DNA from: Myxococcota bacterium | GTDB lineage: Bacteria; Myxococcota_A; UBA9160; SMWR01 | Direction of reading: 5' to 3' | DNA: 64,000 bases | NCBI GenBank assembly: GCA_039030075.1 | Contig: JBCCEW010000006.1 | Span: 124,001-188,000 of the forward strand | In this document: positions 42,088 to 50,507 of the stretch, one piece after another | Layout of the letters: each line of letters opens with the position of its first letter | Numbering within the stretch: position 1 is the first letter of the stretch | Position numbers and translations under genes: made by a program | The notes under the pieces: generated by a model | The model's input: only the letters and a program-made list of their open reading frames with translations | Database searches by the model: none | Told to the model about the DNA's origin: nothing

Positions 42088-42203
42088 GGGCGATGTCGAG
42101 TGCCGGTTCTCTCCGAGCCGGCCTCGGTAGGAACACCGACGGATCGTCGGCTCGGTGAGCTGCGTACCTCAAGCCCGTTCGCGACTTCCTCCGATGTAGG
42201 GTC

Positions 42204-44090
42204 ATGGCATCCCGTGCGAAACCCGAGGCGGCGGAAGCCGACGGGCTCGCGGCGCTCCTCGTGGAGCGCGGCGCGGTCACGCCGGAACAGATCGCCTACG
42301 CCGATCGCGTTCGGTCGAAGCTTCCGGGGCGGAAGCCCATCGCGCACGTCCTCTCGGAACTCGAGATCCTGGGAGAGCGCGAGCTCCAGGCGACCCTCAA
42401 GACCGCACCCGTCGAGCTGAGTCTGCAGCAACTGGCGATCGGGCTCGGTCTCCTCGATGCCGATACCTGGGCCCAGGCGGAAGATCTCGCGAACGAAGCG
42501 ACCGACCCGAAGCGATCCCTCGTCGACGTCCTGTTGGACGAGGGGTTCGTCGGGGAGGACGCCTTGGTTGGGTTGCAGTCGTTGCGCATGGGCTGCGGTG
42601 TCTACGACGCCGAACGGATGCCTCCCGACCGCACCCTGGTCGCCGCGGTGCCCCACGCATGGTGCCGGCGCCATCGGTTGCTGCCGATCCGGCGCGACGA
42701 AGCGAGCGTGACCATCGCGTTCGCCGACTACGAAGACCGGGTGAGTCGTGACGCCGCGCGGCGGCTCTTTCCCAGCCTGCGCGTCGATCCGCTTCTCGCG
42801 CGTCCCAGTCAGGTCGAGGAGCTCTGGGAGCGTCTCGCGGGAACCGCAGTGCGTGACGACCTCCCGGGCTCCCACGAGTCCGCCATCGTTCGCGAAGTCG
42901 ACGCCATGATCCTCGCCGCGATCGAACGCGATGCGAGTGACATTCACGTCGAACCGCAGGAGGGACGCCTCCGCATCCGTTTCCGCGAGGACGGCGTCCT
43001 CGTCCCCTATCGCGATCTACCGTCTGCGTTGACGGCCCCGTTCACGACACGACTCAAGGTGCTGTGCAGTACGGACATCGCCGAGCGCCGCCGTCACCAG
43101 GGGGGGCGCCTGACCTACGAGGCAGGCGGGCGCGAGCTCGATCTGCGCGTCTCCTTCTACGTGACGGTGCACGGGGAGAAGGCGGTCCTGCGGATCTTGA
43201 ATCGCTCCCGCTCGCTCCAGCCCCTGGACGAGATCGGGATGCCGCCCCGCACCCTCCAACGCTTCAAAGAGGACGCGCTCGAGCGTCCGAGTGGTGTGAT
43301 CCTCGTGACCGGCCCGACGGGTTCCGGCAAGACGAGCACCCTCTACAGCTCGGTGCACCACATCAACCACGACGGTCTGGCCATCACGACCGCCGAAGAC
43401 CCCGTCGAGTATCTGATCGAGGGGATCTCTCAGTGCTCGCTCAATCCCGAGATCGATCTCACGTACGACGAGACCCTGCGACACATGGTGCGGCAGGACC
43501 CGGACGTGATCGTGATCGGCGAGATTCGCGACCAGAACTCGGCCGGCGCTGCGATCCAGGCGGCGCTCACCGGCCACAAGGTCATCACGACCTTCCACAC
43601 CGAAGACACGATTGGTGGGTTGGTGCGCCTCCTCAACATGGAGATCGAGGCGTTCTTGATCTCATCGACCGTCGTGAGCGTGCTGGCCCAGCGGTTGGTC
43701 CGAAAGATCTGCAGCAAGTGTTCCGAGCCCTATACGCTGACGGCGGCCGACCATCGCCGGCTCGGTCTCCAGCCCGACCAGCTCGAGGGAGCCGAGATGC
43801 GCATCGGACGCGGCTGCGGCGCCTGTCGGGGTTCGGGCTACCGAGGTCGGATCGCGATCTTCGAGCTGCTGGTGCTGGGCGAGGAGGTCCGGGACGCGAT
43901 CCTCGACCACAAGACCTCCTACGAGATTCGCCGGATCAGCCGCGAGCAATCGGGTCTCGTGAGCCTGTTCGAAGATGGCCTGGTGAAGGCCGCGCAGGGC
44001 CTCACGACCGTCTCCGAGCTCTATCGCATGTTGCCTCGCTTGGACGTACCGCGACCGCTCCCCGAGCTGTGGCGCATGGTGGGGAAGTAG
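42204..44090 (+). CDS. GspE/PilB-type ATPase
   Basis: 628 aa. An N-terminal MshE-like region (LPIRRDEASVTIAFAD near residue 170) precedes the ATPase core: SDIHVEPQEGRLRIRFREDG, Walker A GPTGSGKT (370-377), Asp box DPDVIVIGEIRD, and the four-Cys zinc site CSKC plus CGAC. It would power pilus or type II secretion assembly. No inner-membrane or secretin genes are adjacent, so it is an orphan ATPase or its machine is elsewhere. Four bases after its stop is the HDOD gene, suggesting co-regulation of surface machinery and signalling. Confidence 0.93.
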   Translation: MASRAKPEAAEADGLAALLVERGAVTPEQIAYADRVRSKLPGRKPIAHVLSELEILGERELQATLKTAPVELSLQQLAIGLGLLDADTWAQAEDLANEATDPKRSLVDVLLDEGFVGEDALVGLQSLRMGCGVYDAERMPPDRTLVAAVPHAWCRRHRLLPIRRDEASVTIAFADYEDRVSRDAARRLFPSLRVDPLLARPSQVEELWERLAGTAVRDDLPGSHESAIVREVDAMILAAIERDASDIHVEPQEGRLRIRFREDGVLVPYRDLPSALTAPFTTRLKVLCSTDIAERRRHQGGRLTYEAGGRELDLRVSFYVTVHGEKAVLRILNRSRSLQPLDEIGMPPRTLQRFKEDALERPSGVILVTGPTGSGKTSTLYSSVHHINHDGLAITTAEDPVEYLIEGISQCSLNPEIDLTYDETLRHMVRQDPDVIVIGEIRDQNSAGAAIQAALTGHKVITTFHTEDTIGGLVRLLNMEIEAFLISSTVVSVLAQRLVRKICSKCSEPYTLTAADHRRLGLQPDQLEGAEMRIGRGCGACRGSGYRGRIAIFELLVLGEEVRDAILDHKTSYEIRRISREQSGLVSLFEDGLVKAAQGLTTVSELYRMLPRLDVPRPLPELWRMVGK

Positions 44091-44093
44091 AAG

Positions 44094-44924
44094 GTGTCAG
44101 CGAGTTTCTCCGAGATCATCGAATCCCACATCGAAGCGAACCGGACCGAGCTTCCGGTCTTCGACGGGACGTCGCTTCGTGTCCAGCAGCTCGCGAACGC
44201 CGAGAGCATCGACGTTCCCGCGCTCGAGGCCGTCATCGAGCAGGATCCCGTCCTGGCGAGCGCGGCGTTGCGTATGGCGAACTCGCCCTTCTACGGGGGG
44301 CTCTCCCAGGTGGACAGCGTGCGCGACGCCGTGGTCCGCCTCGGTGCGAAGCGCATGGCGGGCATCGCGGTGGTGGTTGCGCTGAAGTCGAACTACCGGA
44401 TGAAGGATCGCCTGCTGCAAGAGATCGTCGCCAAGCTGTGGAACCACGCGGTGGCGTGCAGTTTGGGAGCGCGCTGGTTGGCGGGTCGGATCAAGCGCCG
44501 GGACCTCGCGGACTCCGCGTTCATGGCCGGGATGCTCCACGACATCGGCAAGCTGCTGGTGCTGCGGGTGATCGACGAGCTCACCGCGAGCCGACCGGAC
44601 TTCGACCCGCCGGAAGGTCTCGTGCGCGAGATGCTGGTGAAGCTGCACACGCGCTGCGGCGGCGACCTCCTCGAGAAATGGAGCCTCCCCGCGCTCTACG
44701 CGCGGGTCGCCCAGCATCACCACGACCCCGACTTCGCCGACGACGACGAGCTCCTGCTCGTGGTCCGGCTCGTCGACCAGGCCTGCAACAAGCTCGGGAT
44801 CGGCATCGAGCCCCAGCCTGACCTGAACCTCGCGGCGTCCGCGGAGGCGCAGGTGCTCGGGGTCAGCGAGGTGATCGCGGCAGAACTCGAGATCCAACTC
44901 GAGGACGCCCAATCCTACGCCTGA
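44094..44924 (+). CDS. HDOD domain signalling protein
   Basis: 276 aa from GTG three bases after the GspE stop. The HDOD fold is clear: LRVQQLANAESIDVPALEAVIEQDPVLASAALRMANS, then DSVRDAVVRLGAKRM. The metal motif is kept as LHDIGK (a true HD), with HHHDPDF further on, so it may retain phosphohydrolase activity, unlike most HDOD proteins. It probably transmits a cellular signal to the pilus/T2S ATPase. Confidence 0.92.
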   Translation: MSASFSEIIESHIEANRTELPVFDGTSLRVQQLANAESIDVPALEAVIEQDPVLASAALRMANSPFYGGLSQVDSVRDAVVRLGAKRMAGIAVVVALKSNYRMKDRLLQEIVAKLWNHAVACSLGARWLAGRIKRRDLADSAFMAGMLHDIGKLLVLRVIDELTASRPDFDPPEGLVREMLVKLHTRCGGDLLEKWSLPALYARVAQHHHDPDFADDDELLLVVRLVDQACNKLGIGIEPQPDLNLAASAEAQVLGVSEVIAAELEIQLEDAQSYA

Positions 44925-44938
44925 ACGGGCGCAACGAG

Positions 44939-44972
44939 CGTTCGGGCCCGGACCGAAGTCCGAGCCCGAACG
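44939..44972. terminator. Strong hairpin after HDOD gene
   Basis: CGTTCGGGC pairs with GCCCGAACG (9 bp), and inside it CGGAC pairs with GTCCG around a cgaa loop. It lies 14 bp after the HDOD stop, between convergent genes, so it can stop both. There is no T tract. Confidence 0.65.
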
Positions 44973-45017
44973 GTGCGCGCTGCGCTTCTGCTTGTGCGGC
45001 CTGTAGGCTCGCGATCG

Positions 45018-45218
45018 TCAGCTGACGAGACGCGGCCGTTCGACCCGAGCCGCGGCCACGCTCAAGGCCTGGGCGAGATCGAGGAAGTCGTCCGGTGCCA
45101 GGCGGAGCGTCATGTCGCCGAGTTGAAGGTGCAGTGTCCCATGGCTGCACTGATCGACGCGGGCTACGCGGTTCGTGACGAGGTTCAGGTGCTTGCAGGA
45201 GCGGGATCGTTCGCGCAT
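45018..45218 (-). CDS. Small Cys/His-containing protein, probably iron-regulated
   Basis: 66 aa from ATG 45218; an alternative start at 45254 would run through the palindrome. Two C-x-H pairs occur (SCKH near residue 8, QCSH near residue 24), a possible metal site, and the C-terminal part is a strand-helix unit (GTLHLQLGDMTLRL then DFLDLAQALSVAAA). No named family recognised. It has its own palindromic operator 15 bp upstream and lies at the edge of the haem locus, so it is a candidate member of the iron regulon. Confidence 0.6.
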   Translation of the reverse strand: MRERSRSCKHLNLVTNRVARVDQCSHGTLHLQLGDMTLRLAPDDFLDLAQALSVAAARVERPRLVS

Positions 45219-45232
45219 GAAGGAAACCTTAC

Positions 45233-45253
45233 TGAAATCGAAAGTCGATTTCA
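45233..45253. promoter_or_regulatory. 21-bp A/T-rich palindrome, Fur-box-like operator
   Basis: Perfect 9-bp arms TGAAATCGA and TCGATTTCA with a 3-bp spacer. It lies just upstream of the small Cys/His protein gene and after the stop of the PEP-CTERM gene. It resembles, but does not match well, a Fur box. Confidence 0.6.
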
Positions 45254-45272
45254 ATTCAAAATCGCCGAAAAA

Positions 45273-46313
45273 TCAACGATTTCGACGCCGGGCCAAGCAC
45301 ACAACCAGCAACCCGCCGGCAGCCAGCAGGGCCCCGACACCGGGTTCGGGAACGATGACGCCGATCTCGACGGTCGGGTCGATGGCCGCCGTGTCGGTCG
45401 ACTCGAAGGTGTAGAAGTTCGGGTTGGAGTCACTGGACATGGCACCCGTCGAGTGCATCGACGTGATCGCGAAGGAGAGCGTCCCCGCGTTGAGGCCTTC
45501 CTTCACGTAGTTCTCGATGTCGGGATCGGAGAGGTCGAGGATGAACTCGAAGGTCTCGCCCGCGGACACGTTGAAGGCGCCTTCGGGTACCGGATCCCCA
45601 GGCGTGAGGCCCGAGGTGGACTCCCCGATCGCCCACGGCGTGACGTCGAAGCCGCTGCCCGTGAGCGGCGCGTTGCGCTGCACGTTGTTGGACACGTCGT
45701 CTTCGGGGTCGGGCGTACCGAAGCCGAGGGGATAGATGTTGCGAATCCCTGGCGTCTGACCCAGGCAGGGCATGTCCATGGGATCGAAGGGCACCTCGGT
45801 GAAGCGCTCGGCTTCTTCGAACTCGGTGGGACCGGCCGTCAGCGGGTTGAAGGAGAGCGGGCCGACGTAGGGCGTTCGAATGCCGACGCCGTAGAGTTCG
45901 ATGGGACGCCCCGAGTCTCCGTCCGCGACGTAGAGCGGGTCCATCGGATCGAGGTAGGTCTGCCAGGCGTCGTAGGTCGGGTCGTAGGTCATGCCCGCGC
46001 CGCCCGCCGACACGAAGGAGTGGGTCGCAGTCACGCGGATGGTGATGAAGCTGTAGTTCGAGAGTCCCTGGCCGGTCGGGATCCCCGCAGCCGCCGTGTC
46101 GACGGCGATCACGAACTGCCCGTCCTTGTTGTCGAAGCAGGGATCCAATGCAATGAACGTCGAGGCTGCGTTGCGGACCCCGGGCGTCCCGTTGAAGGGA
46201 TACATCCAGCGGTCGAAGTCAACCGGATCGATGGTCACGTCGAACAGCTGGGCGTGTGCCGGCGCGGCGAGCGCGAGCACCAGTGCGAGTAAGTGGAATC
46301 GGATCTTCATCAT
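45273..46313 (-). CDS. PEP-CTERM domain secreted protein
   Basis: 346 aa. Signal peptide MMKIRFHLLALVLALAAPAHAQ. The C-terminus (from about residue 321) is a complete PEP-CTERM sorting tag: VPEPG, a hydrophobic stretch, then CLARRRNR, read by exosortase and processed at the envelope. The body is beta-rich with several acidic loops (TLDPMDPLYVADGDS-like) and could bind calcium. It is the last gene of the haem-receptor operon, its ATG overlapping the stop of the previous PEP-CTERM gene. The second ATG (46310) has better ribosome-binding-site spacing. Confidence 0.9.
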   Translation of the reverse strand: MMKIRFHLLALVLALAAPAHAQLFDVTIDPVDFDRWMYPFNGTPGVRNAASTFIALDPCFDNKDGQFVIAVDTAAAGIPTGQGLSNYSFITIRVTATHSFVSAGGAGMTYDPTYDAWQTYLDPMDPLYVADGDSGRPIELYGVGIRTPYVGPLSFNPLTAGPTEFEEAERFTEVPFDPMDMPCLGQTPGIRNIYPLGFGTPDPEDDVSNNVQRNAPLTGSGFDVTPWAIGESTSGLTPGDPVPEGAFNVSAGETFEFILDLSDPDIENYVKEGLNAGTLSFAITSMHSTGAMSSDSNPNFYTFESTDTAAIDPTVEIGVIVPEPGVGALLAAGGLLVVCLARRRNR

Positions 46314-47038
46314 GAACTCCTAGTCTTCATCTGGGATTTCCGCGCGCTCTTGGATTCCCGTCTTGCGCGGACGCGGCGCAACGCGAGCACGGCTGCGCCG
46401 CCACAGAGCAGTCCTGCGGTCATCGTGGGTTCGGGAAGCGTCTCGACGAGGAGGCTCGGCTTGAAGTTGGGACTGACCGTGCCGTCCTCGAAAGTCCAGA
46501 AACCGATCACGCGGAGTTCGTCCGAGGTGACCGCAATGCCGTGATTCGGCGCACCGTCGACCCATTGCTGCACCAGTGCGGTGATGTCGCAGAAGTACAG
46601 CCCGAGCGCGGTGATGTCCTCCCAGCCGTCGATGACCGGGCCGATCGGTGGGCGGTTGTTCCAGGTGAGGGTGGCCTGGCTCCAGGGGGCCAGGGTCTCG
46701 TGGCACTGGACCTCGCCCACTTCGGCGGTGGTGTCGCCAAACAGCGTGTAGTCGAACCCGTAGTAGAGCCACGCGTAGGCGTACTGAACGACCGTGCCCG
46801 GCTGGGTGAGCTCGGGGGGCAGGTCGTAGCGGATGTAGTACTCGAAGCTGTGGTCCGAACCGCCCAGGGTGTTGGTGAAGGCGTAGGCGCTGTTTCGGAA
46901 GCCACGCGCGAGGTCGGGAAGGAACGCATACGGAGCCGAGTCCTCTCCGGACTGGATCAGATAGGTATCCGCTGGTGCGGGCGCTGGCATCGCCAGGATC
47001 ATCCAGAGGGCGATCAGATGGAGAGACGCGCTTCGCAT
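46310..47038 (-). CDS. PEP-CTERM protein with DNRLRE-like domain
   Basis: 242 aa from ATG 47038 with GGAGG 5 nt upstream. Signal peptide to APAPAD. The body fits the DNRLRE/disaggregatase-related pattern: YAWLYYGFDYTLFGDTT, WSQATLTWNNRPPIG, VQQWVDGAPNHGIAV. The PEP-CTERM tag starts LPEPTMTAGLLCGG near residue 201, but after the basic cluster the chain carries on for about 15 extra residues (SKSARKSQMKTRSS), which is unusual. It lies 14 bp downstream of the TonB-dependent receptor gene. Confidence 0.85.
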   Translation of the reverse strand: MRSASLHLIALWMILAMPAPAPADTYLIQSGEDSAPYAFLPDLARGFRNSAYAFTNTLGGSDHSFEYYIRYDLPPELTQPGTVVQYAYAWLYYGFDYTLFGDTTAEVGEVQCHETLAPWSQATLTWNNRPPIGPVIDGWEDITALGLYFCDITALVQQWVDGAPNHGIAVTSDELRVIGFWTFEDGTVSPNFKPSLLVETLPEPTMTAGLLCGGAAVLALRRVRARRESKSARKSQMKTRSS

Positions 47039-47052
47039 GGAGCCTCCGATAC

Positions 47053-49269
47053 CTAGAGGGCCGGGGAGCTGAATTCGCCGACGAGGCCGACGAAGAAGGA
47101 ACGACCGCGGATCGAGTAGGAGTCCTCTCGACGCTCGTCGGTCACGTTGAGAAAGTCGCCGAACAGGGAAATACGACCGGCTCCTGGAAGTGACCACGAG
47201 TCGGGGAGGGGCTGGACCACCCGCACATCGAATCGGTACGACGGGTCGGTACGAGCGGTCGAGTCAGCGAAGGACAGCAGGCCCGTGCCGCTGCGCTCGG
47301 GGATGACACCGCTCCGGTACAGGGCCGTGCCCGTGATCTGGGTTTCGAGGTGGGGGACCCGGAACACCGCGCGACCCGTCACCGCATGCTCGGGCTCGTT
47401 CGGGAGCTCGTCGGCGTCGATGTTCGAGTCTTTGACTTCCGTCCGGAGGAAGGTGTAGTCCACGAGCACTTGCACCCACCGGCCATAGCGAAGCCGCAGC
47501 TGGGCTTCACCCCCCCAGGTGATCACGGAGTCGAGGTTCGTCTTTCGGAAGACGTTGGAATTCAGGGGTAGCTGCTGCGCCACCTGCATCCCCGAAAAGA
47601 AGGCGACGCACTCGGGTGTCCAGTCGGCGGGATCCGGGAAGAACATCCGTTGGGCTTGGCAAATCGCCGCGATCTCGGGGGTGAAGGTTGGATCGACGAG
47701 GACGGTCGTCGTGCCAATGGAGATCGTCTCGGCGAACTGGGACCGAATGAAGTCGTCGATGTCGTTGTAGAACGCCGAACTCGAGAGGCTGACCCAGTCG
47801 AAGGGGCTCCACTCGAAGCTGCCGCGCAACGAGAGCGAGTCTTCCGGCTCGAGGTTCTCGTTCCCCGCCAGGAAGTAGGCGCCTCCGAGTTGGGGCGTGG
47901 GGGGCTGGAACAGGTCGCGCAGTGAGGGCGTGCGGTAGTTGAGGCCGCCCGATGCGCGCAGCTTCAGGGTGTCGTGGGGCTTCAAGAGAATGGCCGCCTG
48001 GGGCAGCACGCGCTCCTCGAATTCGCTGTGGAAGCGGATCCGACCGCCGAGCACCAGTGAGAACCAATCCGTGAGCGCGCTCTCGGTCTGGATGTAGACG
48101 CTCGGGTTGAAGAAGGACTCGTCCTCCCGTCGTCCCGCTGCGAGCCCGTCGTTCTCGATGTTGGGGGGCAGGGTGCCTTCGTCCAGGCGCAGGCGCTGCA
48201 CGAGGGATTCGACGCCCGCCACGATCGAGTGCTCGACTTCCCACGTCGTCATGTAGTGGTCGACGAGCAGTTCCCCCTTCCACTCGTCTTCGAAGAGCGT
48301 AAAGGACCGACCGACGTCCGAGTCGGTCTCGACGGCGTAGTAGTTGCCGTTGACCGTCACCTGCGTGCTGTCGAGGGCGAGCCATTCGATTCCCGTGTTG
48401 ACGCGGTAGTTCGTGTCGGTGCGCGGCAGGTTGTCGTCGCTGTCTTCGGGGACGAAGTCGTCGTCCTCGATCCGCGCGGCGGCGTTGCCGCGCAGGGTGA
48501 TCGCGTCGCCGATCGGGGCATCCCACTTCGCGTACAGGAAGTAGGACTGGGTCTGGGATTCGTCGCCACCGACCTGGGCCGACACGATGTCGGGGTCGGA
48601 GGGCTCGTCGAACCCGTTGATCTGGTCGTACTCCCCCGAGAGCGAGAAGCCGATGGGCCCGAGTCGCAGCGCGCCCGTGCCGCCGCCGATCGCCCTGCGA
48701 TCGCTGCCGCCGGCGCCCCGGAACCCGAACTTCCACCCCTCGCTCGGGGCGTCGTGGGTGATGATGTTGACGACGCCGCCGCCCGAATCGCTGCCGTAAC
48801 GAACGCCCTGGTTTCCCCGCAGCAGCTCGATGCGTTTGACGTTCTGCAGGGGGATGTCGGCGGCATCCCCGACGCCCCCGATCTCGCCGCTCCACCGCTC
48901 GCCGTCGACGAGGAGCTTGGTGTACTCGGGGGGCATGCCCTCGATCGAGATCGCGGCCTCCTGCCCCTGGATGCGCTGAGAGGTGCGGATCCCGGCCAGG
49001 TACTGGAGGACCTCGGCGGCGTCGGTCGCCGGGATCGCCTTGACCTGCTCCTCGGTCACCGTCTCCGTCTCGATCGCCGTGTCCTGGAACACCTCGACCG
49101 GTCGCAGGCGCTGGTCGCGCACCTCGATGTCGCCGCCCTCGTCGACCTCGCCGCCTTCATCGATCTCGTCGTCGCCAACAGTGGTCCCATCGCGCTCGTC
49201 CGCGTCTTGGGCGAAGAGCGGAGCAGGCGTGTAGGCAAGCAGAGCCAGCATGAGGCAGAGCCAACGCAT
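47053..49269 (-). CDS. TonB-dependent outer-membrane receptor, probably for haem or siderophore
   Basis: 738 aa. Signal peptide to PLFAQ, then an acidic Gly/Glu-rich segment (residues 27-50) and a plug domain with VQ-type TonB box region IEVRDQRLRPVEV, IPATDAAEVLQYLAGI and LLRGNQGVRYGSDSGGGVVNIIT. The barrel follows and ends in the aromatic-rich VGLVGEFSSPAL. Context (HemP, HutX, HmuTUV) points to haem. The acidic N-terminal segment is not typical. It is 85 bp downstream of tonB, possibly with its own promoter. Confidence 0.93.
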   Translation of the reverse strand: MRWLCLMLALLAYTPAPLFAQDADERDGTTVGDDEIDEGGEVDEGGDIEVRDQRLRPVEVFQDTAIETETVTEEQVKAIPATDAAEVLQYLAGIRTSQRIQGQEAAISIEGMPPEYTKLLVDGERWSGEIGGVGDAADIPLQNVKRIELLRGNQGVRYGSDSGGGVVNIITHDAPSEGWKFGFRGAGGSDRRAIGGGTGALRLGPIGFSLSGEYDQINGFDEPSDPDIVSAQVGGDESQTQSYFLYAKWDAPIGDAITLRGNAAARIEDDDFVPEDSDDNLPRTDTNYRVNTGIEWLALDSTQVTVNGNYYAVETDSDVGRSFTLFEDEWKGELLVDHYMTTWEVEHSIVAGVESLVQRLRLDEGTLPPNIENDGLAAGRREDESFFNPSVYIQTESALTDWFSLVLGGRIRFHSEFEERVLPQAAILLKPHDTLKLRASGGLNYRTPSLRDLFQPPTPQLGGAYFLAGNENLEPEDSLSLRGSFEWSPFDWVSLSSSAFYNDIDDFIRSQFAETISIGTTTVLVDPTFTPEIAAICQAQRMFFPDPADWTPECVAFFSGMQVAQQLPLNSNVFRKTNLDSVITWGGEAQLRLRYGRWVQVLVDYTFLRTEVKDSNIDADELPNEPEHAVTGRAVFRVPHLETQITGTALYRSGVIPERSGTGLLSFADSTARTDPSYRFDVRVVQPLPDSWSLPGAGRISLFGDFLNVTDERREDSYSIRGRSFFVGLVGEFSSPAL

Positions 49270-49355
49270 GGGGGGTGGGGAGTCTCACGAGGACGGGGTC
49301 GGTCTGGCTGGCTACCGCGCAGTAGCGAGCTGGACGAGAACCAGGAGTCGAAGAG

Positions 49356-50048
49356 CTAGCCGTCGAGATCGAAGCGCATGTTGAACTTGATCTTGCGGGC
49401 GCCACCAGGCGGCGGAGCGAAGGGCGCTGCGCGCTCGACCGCGCGACGGGCCTCGTGCGAGAGCACTTGAGGCGAACGCCCCGGCGTCTCGATCGACTTC
49501 ACCTCGCCCGAGGGGCCTACCGCGATGACGAGCCGCACCATGCCCTCGGTGCCGCGTCGTCGCGCCATCGCCGGATAGCGCCTCTGCGCAGTGATCTTCT
49601 GCTTGACCAGCGCGCGCCAGCGTTGCAGTTCGTCGGCAATGGACGGACCGGGGGCGACGGACGGCACGGGCAACGCCGCCACGACCTGCGCCTCGGAGCT
49701 GGCGGCCGCGACGACGGGTGGTGCCGGCTCGGCTGCTTCTTCCGCCGGTTCCGGAGTGGGCTCGGCCGCGACGGGGGCCGGTTCCGGTTTGGGCTTGGGC
49801 TTGGCGACGGGTCTCGCGATCGGCTTCGGCTCGGTCACCGGTTCCGGCGGCTCGGGGACCGCCTCGGGCACCTCGTGCGGGGCCGGCGGGAGTTCGACGA
49901 CCCGCACCTGGACCGAGAGTTCGGGCGCCATCGGCGCATGGGTCGCGGTGGCGGTTCCCTGCAGCCAGAAGGCGGCGGCGGCATGCACGACGAGTGAGGC
50001 CGCGAGCGCGCGGCCGAGCCAGCTTCGTCGTTGGGGGGAACGGGTCAC
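49356..50048 (-). CDS. tonB: TonB energy-transducing protein
   Basis: 230 aa. N-terminal anchor LAASLVVHAAAAFWL, then a Pro/Glu/Lys-rich spacer (about residues 55-110, for example KPKPKPEPAPVAAEP), and a C-terminal TonB domain with RYPAMARRRGTEGMVRLVIAVGPSGEV. It passes proton-motive energy from ExbBD to the receptor. The exbBD genes are on the opposite arm of the locus, so the system is complete but divided between two operons. Confidence 0.95.
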   Translation of the reverse strand: MTRSPQRRSWLGRALAASLVVHAAAAFWLQGTATATHAPMAPELSVQVRVVELPPAPHEVPEAVPEPPEPVTEPKPIARPVAKPKPKPEPAPVAAEPTPEPAEEAAEPAPPVVAAASSEAQVVAALPVPSVAPGPSIADELQRWRALVKQKITAQRRYPAMARRRGTEGMVRLVIAVGPSGEVKSIETPGRSPQVLSHEARRAVERAAPFAPPPGGARKIKFNMRFDLDG

Positions 50049-50061
50049 AGCGGGCGGCAGT

Positions 50062-50238
50062 CTACTTGGTCAGGATCAGGCGGTGGTTGCGGGTCAGGCG
50101 CAACGTGTAGAGCTCGCCGTCGAGTTCGATCCGCAGGAGTCCGGCAGGTCCGAGGATGTCTGTCGCGTTGACGGTCCGGACGGCCTGGTCCGGCGCCTTG
50201 GGCGCCGCAGCGGCGGGATTGGCCTCGATGGGCTGCAT
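50062..50238 (-). CDS. hemP: Hemin uptake protein HemP
   Basis: 58 aa from ATG 50238 with GGAGAGA 3 nt upstream. The conserved core is NATDILGPAGLLRIELDGE followed by YTLRLTRNHRLILTK, the hallmark of HemP, a small cytoplasmic protein needed for full expression of haem uptake genes in several bacteria. It is the first gene of the leftward haem arm, and the Fur-box-like site is 160 bp upstream. Longer frames upstream are not needed. Confidence 0.93.
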   Translation of the reverse strand: MQPIEANPAAAAPKAPDQAVRTVNATDILGPAGLLRIELDGELYTLRLTRNHRLILTK

Positions 50239-50397
50239 TGGATCTCTCCGTTCTTCGTCGTCGGGGGCCATGCGGTCCCGCCTCGCTGATCGAATCGTGG
50301 GCGTCGGAGCCCCGGCTGTCCGGAAAGCGAACGGCAGCCAAGGTGCTGGCAACGCGCACGGGGTCCCGGCATGCTTACCGGGCGCGCGCAAGATAAT

Positions 50398-50416
50398 GGA
50401 ATTGATTTTCAATTTC
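50398..50416. promoter_or_regulatory. Fur-box-like operator between hemP and hutX
   Basis: The 19-mer matches the Fur consensus at 13 of 19 positions (read on the minus strand as gaaattgaaaatcaattcc). It is AT-rich in a GC-rich genome and lies between the two divergent haem operons, where a single Fur site could repress both when iron is plentiful. This is inference from the sequence. Confidence 0.65.
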
Positions 50417-50507
50417 AAGCTTGCTAACCGTCCACCTTAGACACGCGTGCAAGTGTGCGTAGGTCAAACGCCGTTTCGCTCGGCGCTTCTGGGAAAGGGA
50501 ACGGACG

